DNA of 5,801 nt from Holosporales bacterium (GCA_031273545.1 JAISRQ010000140.1:1-5801), one strand, 5' to 3'. Numbered from the stretch's first letter, positions 1 through 5,566 are shown. Numbers and translations are program-made. The notes: generated from the sequence alone by a model not told the origin.

Positions 1-80
1 TGAAAAGGGTGCCAAACATGATTCATAACTGCGCGGATTCGTACACTGCTACGTCGTTATGGGGGCTTGTTTATTAAGTC
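1..80 (+). pseudogene. relic of a paralogue of the 901-residue secreted protein (left edge cut)
   Basis: Bases 18-68 align with bases 1330-1379 inside the large gene at 750-3455. I count 40 identical columns of 51, with one 1-nt gap. The open frame ends DSYTATSLWGLVY and stops with TAA at 75-77, while the large protein reads DPYTVTSLWRLIQ at residues 200-212. Upstream of the extra base, the frame equivalent to the large gene contains a TAA at 26-28. The copy is therefore both frameshifted and stopped relative to its relative. It has the same orientation as the large gene and faces the small gene at 114-536. A short but functional truncated paralogue is the alternative, because sequence left of the window is missing. 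The homology is clear, and pseudogene status is inferred from the indel and early stop. Confidence 0.6.
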
Positions 81-113
81 GGCTAGCTCAGCTCATCATC
101 ATTCGTTCTGAAG

Positions 114-536
114 CTATTCTTTTTCCCTAAACTGTTCAAGCATGTCCGGTAATTCTCGCCGCTGAAGCCATTCATTTTGCTGAAGCCATTCATCTTCCTC
201 AATATTTTGCAGTATTCTTGCACGTTCTTGTTGCGTGAGCAATTCTTGCTGCGTAAGCAATTCGTTTATCTTAGCTAATTCATCCTCCGTATACTCTTCC
301 TGGTTAAACATTACCTGAGACGCTATAATGATAGCTGGGAGAGGGGCAATAGCCGGGACTGGTCTTAGTGACGTTTCTTCTACGCTGTTTTGAACGTAAT
401 TTGGCATATTATCATTAGGTATATTATCCTCGCTCGCGAAGTACGTATTCTCTCCGACTCCGACCCCTACTGAAAGATAGGGTAGTAATAAGCAAAAGGC
501 GCCACGGCCAATATTTTTAATCAATCTTCTATTCAT
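114..536 (-). CDS. small secreted Glu/Gln-rich coiled-coil-like protein, unknown function
   Basis: This encodes 140 residues. The ATG start is supported by AGGAG at 546-550 (minus strand), 9 nt upstream. The N-terminus is a typical Sec signal: basic MNRRLIKNIGR, then a hydrophobic stretch from about residue 12 to 28, with likely cleavage in the next ten residues. A short proline-rich segment follows (RPVPAIAPLPA, residues 58-68). From about residue 79 the chain is rich in Glu and Gln and probably helical or coiled coil. It carries LLTQQE twice in tandem (93-104) and EWLQQN/EWLQRR in tandem (116-127). There is no catalytic motif and no lipobox before the mature part. It is transcribed divergently from the large secreted gene. 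Reality as a gene is well supported by the ribosome site and signal; the function is unknown, and a periplasmic or exported structural role is only a guess. Confidence 0.75.
   Translation of the reverse strand: MNRRLIKNIGRGAFCLLLPYLSVGVGVGENTYFASEDNIPNDNMPNYVQNSVEETSLRPVPAIAPLPAIIIASQVMFNQEEYTEDELAKINELLTQQELLTQQERARILQNIEEDEWLQQNEWLQRRELPDMLEQFREKE
156..191. repeat. 18-bp tandem duplication encoding EWLQ(Q/R)(N/R)
   Basis: Two adjacent 18-bp units (156-173 and 174-191) share the 13-bp end GCTGAAGCCATTC on the plus strand and differ mainly in their first five bases. Each unit encodes six residues of the small secreted protein, so gain or loss of a unit keeps the frame. It probably arose by slippage or short tandem duplication. 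Confidence 0.8.
225..260. repeat. 18-bp tandem duplication encoding LLTQQE twice
   Basis: Units 225-242 and 243-260 match at 16 of 18 positions (plus-strand consensus TTCTTGYTGCGTRAGCAA). They encode LLTQQE twice in the minus-strand gene, residues 93-104. This is the second independent 18-bp duplication within one 423-bp gene, and again it is a whole number of codons. Confidence 0.85.
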
Positions 537-555
537 GTTTTTAATCTCCTACAAC

Positions 556-574
556 AACGTCAACCCACGACGTT
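556..574. promoter_or_regulatory. AACGTC-N7-GACGTT dyad in the divergent intergenic region
   Basis: AACGTC (556-561) and GACGTT (569-574) form a perfect 6-bp inverted repeat with a 7-nt spacer. It lies just upstream of the AGGAG site of the small minus-strand gene, in the 213-bp gap that should hold both divergent promoters. It could be an operator or a hairpin in the 5' leader of the small gene. I see no convincing -35/-10 pair here. For the large plus-strand gene the best weak candidate is TTGCAT (678-683) with TTTATC (702-707), an 18-bp spacer. The role is inferred only from position and symmetry. Confidence 0.35.
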
Positions 575-749
575 ATTGTGCGCAGTTTTGATATCACTTC
601 GCAAGAGGGGATTTGCACCAAAGTATGAGACAACAACAGAAAGATTGTTTCCCCTATTTACTTCTTATTCCCATTTTTTGCATTAACACTTTATTAATAA
701 ATTTATCGTAGCATCTGGATAGGTGAGTGGTTTTTGAGGTATTACAAAA

Positions 750-3455
750 ATGTTAAAGGCAAGATATCTATCGTTATTTACTATTACTGCAGTGTCATTA
801 TACGGAGGAGGTCAAACTTCTTCTCCCTTAAGTATGCTTACCGCGTTGAGCGATAGTTTCGAAGATACGAGCGGTTATATTGCTTCTGCCGGGGAGGATT
901 CTCTTAAGACCAGTTTTGAAAAAGTGTACGCTAGAATTGGCGAGTTAATAGGAATATTCAATCCTAGTGGTGAATCCGCATTAAAAGAAGCAATTGACGA
1001 CATAGCTGCTTTTAAGCTCGACAAAATTATGGAAACAATTGGCGATAAGACCGAAGACGCTTCTCCTGTGTGCATAGCCAAATTACTTGCGACACAACCA
1101 TCAACGAAAGTTCCTTTTGGCTACCCAGGGCAGTACACAGGCTGGGCAACGGTGTACAGCCGCCTAAACAGCATCGTACAAATCGTGATCCAAAGCGCGA
1201 TCCAAGAACACTTTGGTGAGCCGTCAAACTCAGCCACACAAGAGGGAAATACGCTTTGGTCGCGGTTAAACTGGGTGTTGGAGACACTAGGCACTGAGAA
1301 TGCTGCTTGTGCAACGTTAGGAAGCACGAATGACTCATACTCTACGGATCCGTACACGGTAACGTCGTTGTGGAGGCTTATTCAGTCTAACTTGGATGGT
1401 ACAGTTAGTTTGATGACTGCAATGTTGATTAGCGAACTTGTTCTGGCGTTAAATACGTTGACAGATGATTTGAATAAATTACGAGATAGTGTTAGTGGTG
1501 TTCCTGTGTATGACCCTGTCCCTGACCCTGACTCTGACCCTGACCCTGACTCTGACCCTGACCCTGTCCCTGACCCTGTCCCTGTCGAAAATACAGAGCT
1601 TTCAACTAGATTACTTAAGCGTTCTATAAGTTTTTACAATATAATCCGAAATGCAGTAAGCAATGTTAAAGTCTTGGGTACGCCTGATACGCCTATGTCT
1701 CTTCCTAGTGATATGACAGGGTTAATTGATGCAATAAATGGCCCCGACCCCACAAATGAGCCCGACACCACAGGAGTCATCAAGGGTCTCAACAATTCTG
1801 AGTCTGATCCGATAAACCTTACTCCAATAGTTAGTTACGCCAACTATATGTGGCCACATTTAGTAGATGTAATAAATGGAGCTGACGGTGTCTTCAAAGA
1901 CGTATACGTAGGGAAACGCATATCAGCTGGGCTAAATCTTTACACTAGCTTATACAAAATCCTCGGGGCAATACACGTGAGTCCGCTTTTGCAAAAGATT
2001 GGGCGAAACCTTACGCTTGCGCCGCCAACAAGCTTGATTGGGATGATTGATGGCAAGATCGGTCCTGCTAGTGATGGTGATAGAAAAATATATGTCTCCT
2101 GTGCGAATACGCTGACGTTGTTGTATCACTTGCTTGATGGATACCCTGCTATTGGGGAATTAAAGGAAATTGGTGTTAATGTGGCGTTCTACGATTTCTT
2201 GAACACTACAATTGGCAATAGGGGGAGTGGTGGTAGTACATTGTTCGGTAAAATAGGCAGTCTATCTGATTTTAATGGTCTTGTCACAGATATACGGACA
2301 AAACTGAATAAAATGGTGATCTCCATAAAGAAAGGTTCGGGGGTCACTGATTTGGATGATGCTTTATCAACGCATCTTAACAACTTTAGGTGGCTGAATT
2401 ACCACAACATATTTGCCGCCTTAATGAATGACAGTTCCGTGAATACAGCGGAGTTTGAGAAAGAGGTATACTCATCCTCTTTACATATGGCGTTAAACGG
2501 GATCCCAAATATTGATGACACAACATGCGTGAAAGCGCTAATTGAACAGGGTACAGACGTTGGAAGTAAAGACGATGGTTGGACGATGTTGGTAAATCCT
2601 TCTGTATATGCGTCATTTTACTTTATATGCGATGTAATTATGAAGAGTACAGATTTATTAAAGAATGAACCTGATACTTGTGATAGTCTTATTGAGGCGA
2701 TTGATGGAGTAGGACCTACTACTTTAGCTAGTTTATATACCACGCTAACGGGTCCATTCTACAATTTGATCGTTAGTGGTGGCAACCTAAATGTAACTAT
2801 AAATGCTGAGTTTCAAGATGCGATGACTACCATTGACGGTAAACGTGATACAGCGAAAGACGCGGTTGGTGTCTGCAAAGATTCTAAGTACCCCATAAAC
2901 TTCGCAAAGATTTATTCCCACGTAAAGGCAATTTCGAATGCTTCAACTAAACTCGGTTATGCCGGGGATCATCCGCTGGACGTCACAGTTTTTGGGCACC
3001 TAAACGGCGTAATATTCGAAACTGGGGCTCAGCTTTTGTTGAACCTCATCGGGGCGTTTGGGCATGATGCTGCGTGTGCTGTACCACCGACTTATTACTC
3101 AATGTTGCGAAAGGCAGAATGTGATGAGACAAATTCGATTAAAACCAGAGAAGGTGGTACTCCTGAATCCAAAAAAGCTGAGATTGATATCGTTGTCAGT
3201 AAAGCAAACGTAGTAAGGGGAAAACTAGGGAAGCTGACTGGAGAGATCCGATATCAGTACTTAGATTGCGTTGTTACGGAGAGTTATAATCCTGATACTA
3301 ATTACTCAGCTTATTCTTTTAATTGGTATTTGAAGCACTTAATGAATGGTTCACGCTTTACTATAGACTTTACAGGGGATGCACCATTGGGACAGATGCT
3401 TGATAATATAAACGCATGCCTCAAAGAGAACCAACAAGCTCCAGTAGCTCCATAG
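750..3455 (+). CDS. large secreted repeat-containing protein (901 aa), family not recognised
   Basis: The ATG start has GAGGT at 736-740, 9 nt upstream, and an in-frame TGA at 735-737 rules out a longer start. The N-terminus is a Sec signal: basic MLKAR, then a hydrophobic stretch to about residue 21. The remainder looks soluble and exported, with no evident transmembrane anchor. A linker of Asp-Pro units (residues 255-279) separates an N-terminal part from a long C-terminal part. A loose motif, (S/T/K)-(L/V/I/F)-(Y/W/F) followed by hydrophobic residues, recurs near residues 58, 134, 168, 206, 294, 400, 457, 497, 622, 661, 720 and 781. A second motif of the form L(I/V)xxI(D/N)G occurs at 325, 371, 429 and 647, with a weaker version near 691. 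These suggest a degenerate helical repeat protein. I count 11 cysteines, including AACA boxes at 185-188 and 774-777, so disulphides are possible if it is periplasmic or extracellular. Two stops follow in tandem (TAG TAA, 3453-3458). A decayed relative lies at the left edge. No enzymatic motif is seen. A surface or host-interaction role is speculation. Confidence 0.9.
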   Translation: MLKARYLSLFTITAVSLYGGGQTSSPLSMLTALSDSFEDTSGYIASAGEDSLKTSFEKVYARIGELIGIFNPSGESALKEAIDDIAAFKLDKIMETIGDKTEDASPVCIAKLLATQPSTKVPFGYPGQYTGWATVYSRLNSIVQIVIQSAIQEHFGEPSNSATQEGNTLWSRLNWVLETLGTENAACATLGSTNDSYSTDPYTVTSLWRLIQSNLDGTVSLMTAMLISELVLALNTLTDDLNKLRDSVSGVPVYDPVPDPDSDPDPDSDPDPVPDPVPVENTELSTRLLKRSISFYNIIRNAVSNVKVLGTPDTPMSLPSDMTGLIDAINGPDPTNEPDTTGVIKGLNNSESDPINLTPIVSYANYMWPHLVDVINGADGVFKDVYVGKRISAGLNLYTSLYKILGAIHVSPLLQKIGRNLTLAPPTSLIGMIDGKIGPASDGDRKIYVSCANTLTLLYHLLDGYPAIGELKEIGVNVAFYDFLNTTIGNRGSGGSTLFGKIGSLSDFNGLVTDIRTKLNKMVISIKKGSGVTDLDDALSTHLNNFRWLNYHNIFAALMNDSSVNTAEFEKEVYSSSLHMALNGIPNIDDTTCVKALIEQGTDVGSKDDGWTMLVNPSVYASFYFICDVIMKSTDLLKNEPDTCDSLIEAIDGVGPTTLASLYTTLTGPFYNLIVSGGNLNVTINAEFQDAMTTIDGKRDTAKDAVGVCKDSKYPINFAKIYSHVKAISNASTKLGYAGDHPLDVTVFGHLNGVIFETGAQLLLNLIGAFGHDAACAVPPTYYSMLRKAECDETNSIKTREGGTPESKKAEIDIVVSKANVVRGKLGKLTGEIRYQYLDCVVTESYNPDTNYSAYSFNWYLKHLMNGSRFTIDFTGDAPLGQMLDNINACLKENQQAPVAP
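1512..1586 (+). repeat. hexanucleotide repeat encoding the Asp-Pro linker
   Basis: Twelve 6-bp units of GACCCT, GTCCCT or GACTCT run in frame and are followed by a final GTC. They encode the DP/VP/DS linker at residues 255-279. The three-unit block GACCCTGACTCTGACCCT is perfectly duplicated in tandem. Each unit is two codons, so slippage would change linker length without breaking the frame. Such DP or PD tracts are commonly extended, acidic spacers between domains. Confidence 0.9.
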
Positions 3456-3475
3456 TAAAAGATTCAGAATTTGCA

Positions 3476-3516
3476 ACGAGACTTCCGGCTTGCGTAGAGC
3501 AGCCAAGGGGTCTCGT
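3476..3516 (+). terminator. strong hairpin just after the large gene, lacking a U tract
   Basis: Left arm ACGAGACTTCCGGCT (3476-3490) pairs with right arm AGCCAAGGGGTCTCGT (3501-3516) around the 10-nt loop TGCGTAGAGC. As plus-strand RNA this gives seven Watson-Crick pairs, two G-U pairs and one C-G pair, a small internal loop, then four more pairs. The hairpin begins 20 nt after the stop codon. There is no following T run, so it is not a standard intrinsic terminator. It may protect the 3' end, mark a Rho-dependent end, or be a repeat element. Confidence 0.5.
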
Positions 3517-3532
3517 CCTTAAGCCTAGACTC

Positions 3533-3587
3533 GTCCTCATCCTCGCTTACTTAGCCTCAGCCTGGCCTATACCTTGTCCTCATCCTC
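3533..3587. repeat. pyrimidine-rich CCT-repeat tract with a repeated 12-mer
   Basis: The plus strand here is almost a run of CCT-containing hexamers. The 12-mer GTCCTCATCCTC occurs at 3533-3544 and again at 3576-3587. The tract lies in the untranslated gap between two convergent genes. It resembles in style, but does not equal, the in-frame CCT-containing repeat at 1512-1586. It may be an eroded low-complexity coding tail or a slippage-prone spacer. No start codon or ribosome site suggests it is translated. Confidence 0.5.
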
Positions 3588-3603
3588 TGTAGATCCGAAT
3601 TGA

Positions 3604-3635
3604 AAGTCCTGACGACTTATTTATCATTTTTTTTT
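3604..3635 (+). terminator. weak terminator-like hairpin with T run
   Basis: AAGTC (3604-3608) and GACTT (3614-3618) form a 5-bp stem with a 5-nt loop. Nine T bases follow at 3627-3635, overlapping the stop codon of the convergent Fic gene. The stem is short and lies 8 nt from the T run, so efficiency is doubtful. Its orientation fits the end of transcripts from the large secreted gene. For the Fic transcript in the other direction there is no U tract. Confidence 0.35.
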
Positions 3636-4743
3636 ATAAAACATCCCTTCCTTCTAGCAAATTCAGCAAATCCGGAAATGAGAGCACAGCAGGGTTTGGT
3701 CCATTACGTTCTTTGTACACGCCAATAACCCCTGCTTTTATTAACTTTTGAAGGATTAATCGCCCTGATCTTTGACTTTCAACACCAACCACTTTAATCA
3801 GGTCAGATGATTGAATGATCGGTTCTTTAAACAGTGAATCTAGTATCTTTATTGCAAATTTCGATTTTGTAATTTCAAGGAAGGCCTGCCTTATTGAATC
3901 ATATAGAGAAATCATTCTTCCTACTTTTTGTGAATTTAACTCAGATTGGGCGCACACAGCATTCAGGAAAAATTCAATCCACTCATTCCATTTGTTTTTC
4001 TTAGAGATTTCGTCTAGGTGGTAGTAATATGCCCCCCTATTATTTTCAAAGTATTCACTAAGGTAAAACACTGGGCGTTTTATAAATTGCTTTTGCTGTA
4101 GGAATAACGAGATCAGAATGCGCCCAATCCTTCCGTTTCTGCTAAGAAATGGGTGAATTAATTCAAATTGAGCGTGAACTTGAGCAAGTTGAACAAGAGG
4201 CTCAAGATCATCTCGATTTGTAAACTTCTCGAGATTATCTAGCGCTGGGATCATACTTTGTGTAGATGGCGGGATGTAGGTTGCATCCTCAATTTTACAG
4301 CCATATGATCCAATATAATTTTGAACGGTTCTGAATTTTCCTCGGGCTTTATTGGCTCCTCTAACTCCTTGTAGCAAGGTTTCGTGCAATTTTTTGATCA
4401 TATTCAAATGGATGAATGGTCGTGACTCAAACATTTCTTCGGCGTCTCGTAATGCATTTTTATAGTTCAGAATCTCTTGTATGTCTGCAGTTTTTGTGGG
4501 GTCATATTTTTCTCCAGCCTCACTTTTAAAAAATTCAGAGAACGAAGCTTGCGTTCCTTCTATTTTTGATGAGACTACGGCTTCTTGAACTGTCATAGGG
4601 GCAATCAAAACATCAACGTTTGGTATTGCCTCTAACATGCCCGAATACAGCGAAATTTTGCGATTAGCAGTCCCGATTAGGCAAGAGAGCCGCTCAAAAT
4701 CTATGTAATCAACAGGCAGGGACTGTGGAACAAAATGGTCCAT
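3634..4743 (-). CDS. Fic-family protein with winged-helix C-terminus and altered catalytic loop
   Basis: The order is an N-terminal Fic/DOC helical domain (about 1-90), the Fic core (about 105-225) and a winged helix-turn-helix (about 296-360). Typical Fic enzymes transfer AMP from ATP to a target hydroxyl using HPFx(D/E)GNGRxxR. Here the loop is H197-P-F-L-S-R-N-G-R205-I-G-R208: the catalytic His, the Asn and both Arg remain. The acidic Mg-binding residue is Ser201, and the next Gly is Arg202. The class II inhibitory motif (S/T)xxxE(G/N) is intact as S58-SKI-E62-G63, and the flap GKFRTVQNYIG precedes the core motif. I chose ATG at 4743 (369 residues), because MDHFVPQSLP matches the usual family N-terminus. 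A TTG at 4755 would add four residues, and a stop at 4786-4788 prevents a longer start. The ribosome site is weak for both. No antitoxin gene lies beside it. A palindrome just upstream suggests autoregulation. Family assignment is firm; catalytic activity is uncertain. Confidence 0.93.
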   Translation of the reverse strand: MDHFVPQSLPVDYIDFERLSCLIGTANRKISLYSGMLEAIPNVDVLIAPMTVQEAVVSSKIEGTQASFSEFFKSEAGEKYDPTKTADIQEILNYKNALRDAEEMFESRPFIHLNMIKKLHETLLQGVRGANKARGKFRTVQNYIGSYGCKIEDATYIPPSTQSMIPALDNLEKFTNRDDLEPLVQLAQVHAQFELIHPFLSRNGRIGRILISLFLQQKQFIKRPVFYLSEYFENNRGAYYYHLDEISKKNKWNEWIEFFLNAVCAQSELNSQKVGRMISLYDSIRQAFLEITKSKFAIKILDSLFKEPIIQSSDLIKVVGVESQRSGRLILQKLIKAGVIGVYKERNGPNPAVLSFPDLLNLLEGRDVL

Positions 4744-4766
4744 ATTTTCTCGCAATAGGCTCGGCG

Positions 4767-4787
4767 ATACCTTGTTAAGGTATACCT
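4767..4787. promoter_or_regulatory. operator-like palindromes upstream of the Fic gene
   Basis: ATACCTTGTTAAGGTAT (4767-4783) is a perfect inverted repeat with 7-bp arms around a 3-nt centre. It overlaps a second perfect 10-bp palindrome, AGGTATACCT (4778-4787). The result is three half-sites of the form AGGTAT/ATACCT packed into 21 bp. The site ends 24 nt upstream of the chosen ATG. This is a typical placement for a repressor site, and the encoded protein carries its own winged-helix domain. Binding by the Fic protein is inference; a hairpin in the 5' leader is the alternative. Confidence 0.5.
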
Positions 4788-4879
4788 ACCTCCCAGGAGA
4801 TTACGAAGTTTTTGTGTTAACGAACTGTAATGATTCTTCCGTTTCTTGTTTGTAATTGAGGACCCAGATATACCCAATT

Positions 4880-4952
4880 CCCAAAGGGTTGCGGTTTTTT
4901 TTGTCCGCAAAACATTTATTGTTCTTTATCTTATTTCCCACAATCTTTAGGG
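4880..4952 (-). repeat. copy A of an imperfect palindrome-ended repeat
   Basis: This roughly 73-bp stretch aligns with copy B at 5227-5300. The core 4914-4948 matches 5261-5295 at 30 of 35 positions, and all five differences are transitions. Its ends are loosely inverted: CCCAAAGGGTTGCGG at the left and CCCACAATCTTTAGGG at the right. Inside, TTGCGG (4889-4894) and CCGCAA (4905-4910) form another small hairpin. Read on the minus strand, the core gives KIVGNKIKNNK. It may be a small palindromic mobile element, or a remnant of duplicated coding sequence. Confidence 0.55.
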
Positions 4953-4984
4953 ATCCTGATGTGTAGGCCCCCAAAGATTGCGGG
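4937..4984 (-). other. 16-bp-arm hairpin at the end of repeat copy A
   Basis: CCCACAATCTTTAGGG (4937-4952) and CCCCAAAGATTGCGGG (4969-4984) are inverted repeats that match at 14 of 16 positions, with a 16-nt loop. Both mismatches become G-U pairs if the minus strand is transcribed, giving an unbroken 16-bp RNA stem. In plus-strand RNA they would be A-C mismatches. The right arm also resembles the left end of copy B (CCCTAAATGATTGCGGG, 5227-5243), so it may be a third repeat end in opposite orientation to its neighbour. Confidence 0.5.
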
Positions 4985-5090
4985 CCAGAAAATGAATAAT
5001 CGTAAGCGTTTGACCGCCTAAAAAAACCGTAATCATTTGAGGAGTGGGTATACGTAGAATCATCCTTTGTTTCCAATAAAAGCGTCTTGT

Positions 5091-5148
5091 CGGCAAAAAA
5101 TACGTAAAAATTGCCGGCTTTCGAGAATGTCGGAATTATAATGCCGGC
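5091..5148. repeat. cluster of REP-like extragenic palindromes (GCCGGC type)
   Basis: Bases 5091-5116 form a dyad centred on TACGTA, with outer arms CGGCAA and TTGCCG separated by A runs. Bases 5131-5146 form a second dyad, CGGAATTATAATGCCG, with a single mismatched pair around ATTATAAT. GCCGGC occurs at 5113-5118 and 5143-5148, and an imperfect stem joins ATTGCCGGC (5110-5118) to GTCGGAAT (5129-5136). Such clusters resemble repetitive extragenic palindromes. The minus-strand translation (KAGIIIPTFSKAGN) is faintly like the KAGI/IPAFAG peptides produced by known REP sequences. That last resemblance is from memory and weak. Confidence 0.4.
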
Positions 5149-5226
5149 TTTTTTATACCGGGGGGAGGGAATCAATTAATGCTGAAAAGAGAGATGAGCA
5201 ATCGCAATTTATGACATATGCCACAT

Positions 5227-5300
5227 CCCTAAATGATTGCGGGTTTTTCGGTAAGGAACCACTTATTATTCTTCATCTTATTTCTTACAATCTTTGTGAG
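5227..5300 (-). repeat. copy B of the imperfect repeat, inside a 35-codon minus-strand frame
   Basis: This is the partner of copy A, about 347 bp to the right and in the same orientation. Its left end is CCCTAAATGATTGCGGG, and its right part contains CTTACAATCTTTG. On the minus strand the core gives KIVRNKMKNNK, against KIVGNKIKNNK in copy A. The frame can be extended from ATG at 5336 to TAG at 5229-5231 (35 residues), beginning MLQVTKVGNV, but no clear ribosome site precedes it. I treat it as a repeat or gene remnant, not as a proven small gene. Confidence 0.5.
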
Positions 5301-5554
5301 CCTCGGTACATTTCCCACTTTCGTTACTTGCAGCATGAAAAGACGCTCGCTGCCAAGCCACTAAATTTTTAACTGCAATTTGCAAAATATAGACATTGAC
5401 ACTTTAGGTATTTTAACGTCATTATTCCTATAGTTTCAGTTGTCTGAGGATGTGAGTGCAATTTTAAGGTGGAATCCTAGTGCGTCTGATTACAAAAAAC
5501 TATAACACTAGTTTGAATATTTAGGATACTATGTTGAATATATATATTTGGACT

Positions 5555-5558
5555 GGAG
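5555..5558 (+). promoter_or_regulatory. ribosome binding site GGAG that supports the ATG at 5567
   Basis: GGAG sits 8 nt upstream of ATG 5567, a normal spacing. A competing in-frame ATG at 5531 has AGGA at 5523-5526 only 4 nt away, which is tight. An in-frame stop (TAG, 5522-5524) excludes anything longer. Confidence 0.5.
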
Positions 5559-5566
5559 CTTTTCTT

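Larger units (their letters stand above)
4788..5530. other. 743-bp region with no convincing gene, rich in repeats and dyads
   Basis: This gap between the divergent Fic gene and the right-edge gene should contain both promoters. It also holds two diverged copies of one repeat, a long hairpin and a palindrome cluster, listed separately. A 124-codon minus-strand frame (4801-5175) is open. It starts at a TTG directly after a stop, has no ribosome site and no internal Met, and crosses the repeats, so I do not call it a gene. In 5337-5530 I see no gene. TTGACA occurs at 5396-5401, but the closest -10-like hexamer is ATTATT at 5421-5426 (19-bp spacer), so the promoter of the right-edge gene is unresolved. 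An 8-bp inverted pair, TATAGTTT (5429-5436) and AAACTATA (5497-5504), is AT-rich and may be chance. Confidence 0.5.

Noticed and set aside
875..1357. Several minus-strand frames inside the large gene
   Set aside because: They are shadows of a well-supported plus-strand gene, with no ribosome sites or recognisable domains.
1512..1586. CRISPR-like array
   Set aside because: The repeats are 6 bp, contiguous and in frame with a protein; there are no spacers or cas genes.
3815..4024. Plus-strand frame inside the Fic gene
   Set aside because: It lies antisense to the conserved Fic core and winged-helix region, so it is a shadow.
4756..4900. Antitoxin partner for a Fic toxin-antitoxin pair
   Set aside because: No small gene with a ribosome site adjoins the Fic gene. 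The inhibitory motif is inside the protein itself, as in class II Fic proteins.
4701..4910. Minus-strand frame of 69 codons overlapping the Fic start
   Set aside because: It overlaps the clearly real Fic gene in another frame and shows no family features.
4937..4984. Integron attC site
   Set aside because: The arms lack the GTTRRRY/RYYYAAC core sites, and no integrase is present.
4801..5175. Open minus-strand frame of 124 codons
   Set aside because: It starts with TTG directly after a stop, lacks a ribosome site and any internal Met, and overlaps repeat copy A and the palindrome cluster. It may be a remnant of coding sequence, but a live gene is not supported.
5396..5426. Promoter with TTGACA at 5396-5401
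   Set aside because: The -35 match is perfect, but no good -10 hexamer lies at 16-18 bp; the best is ATTATT at 19 bp.
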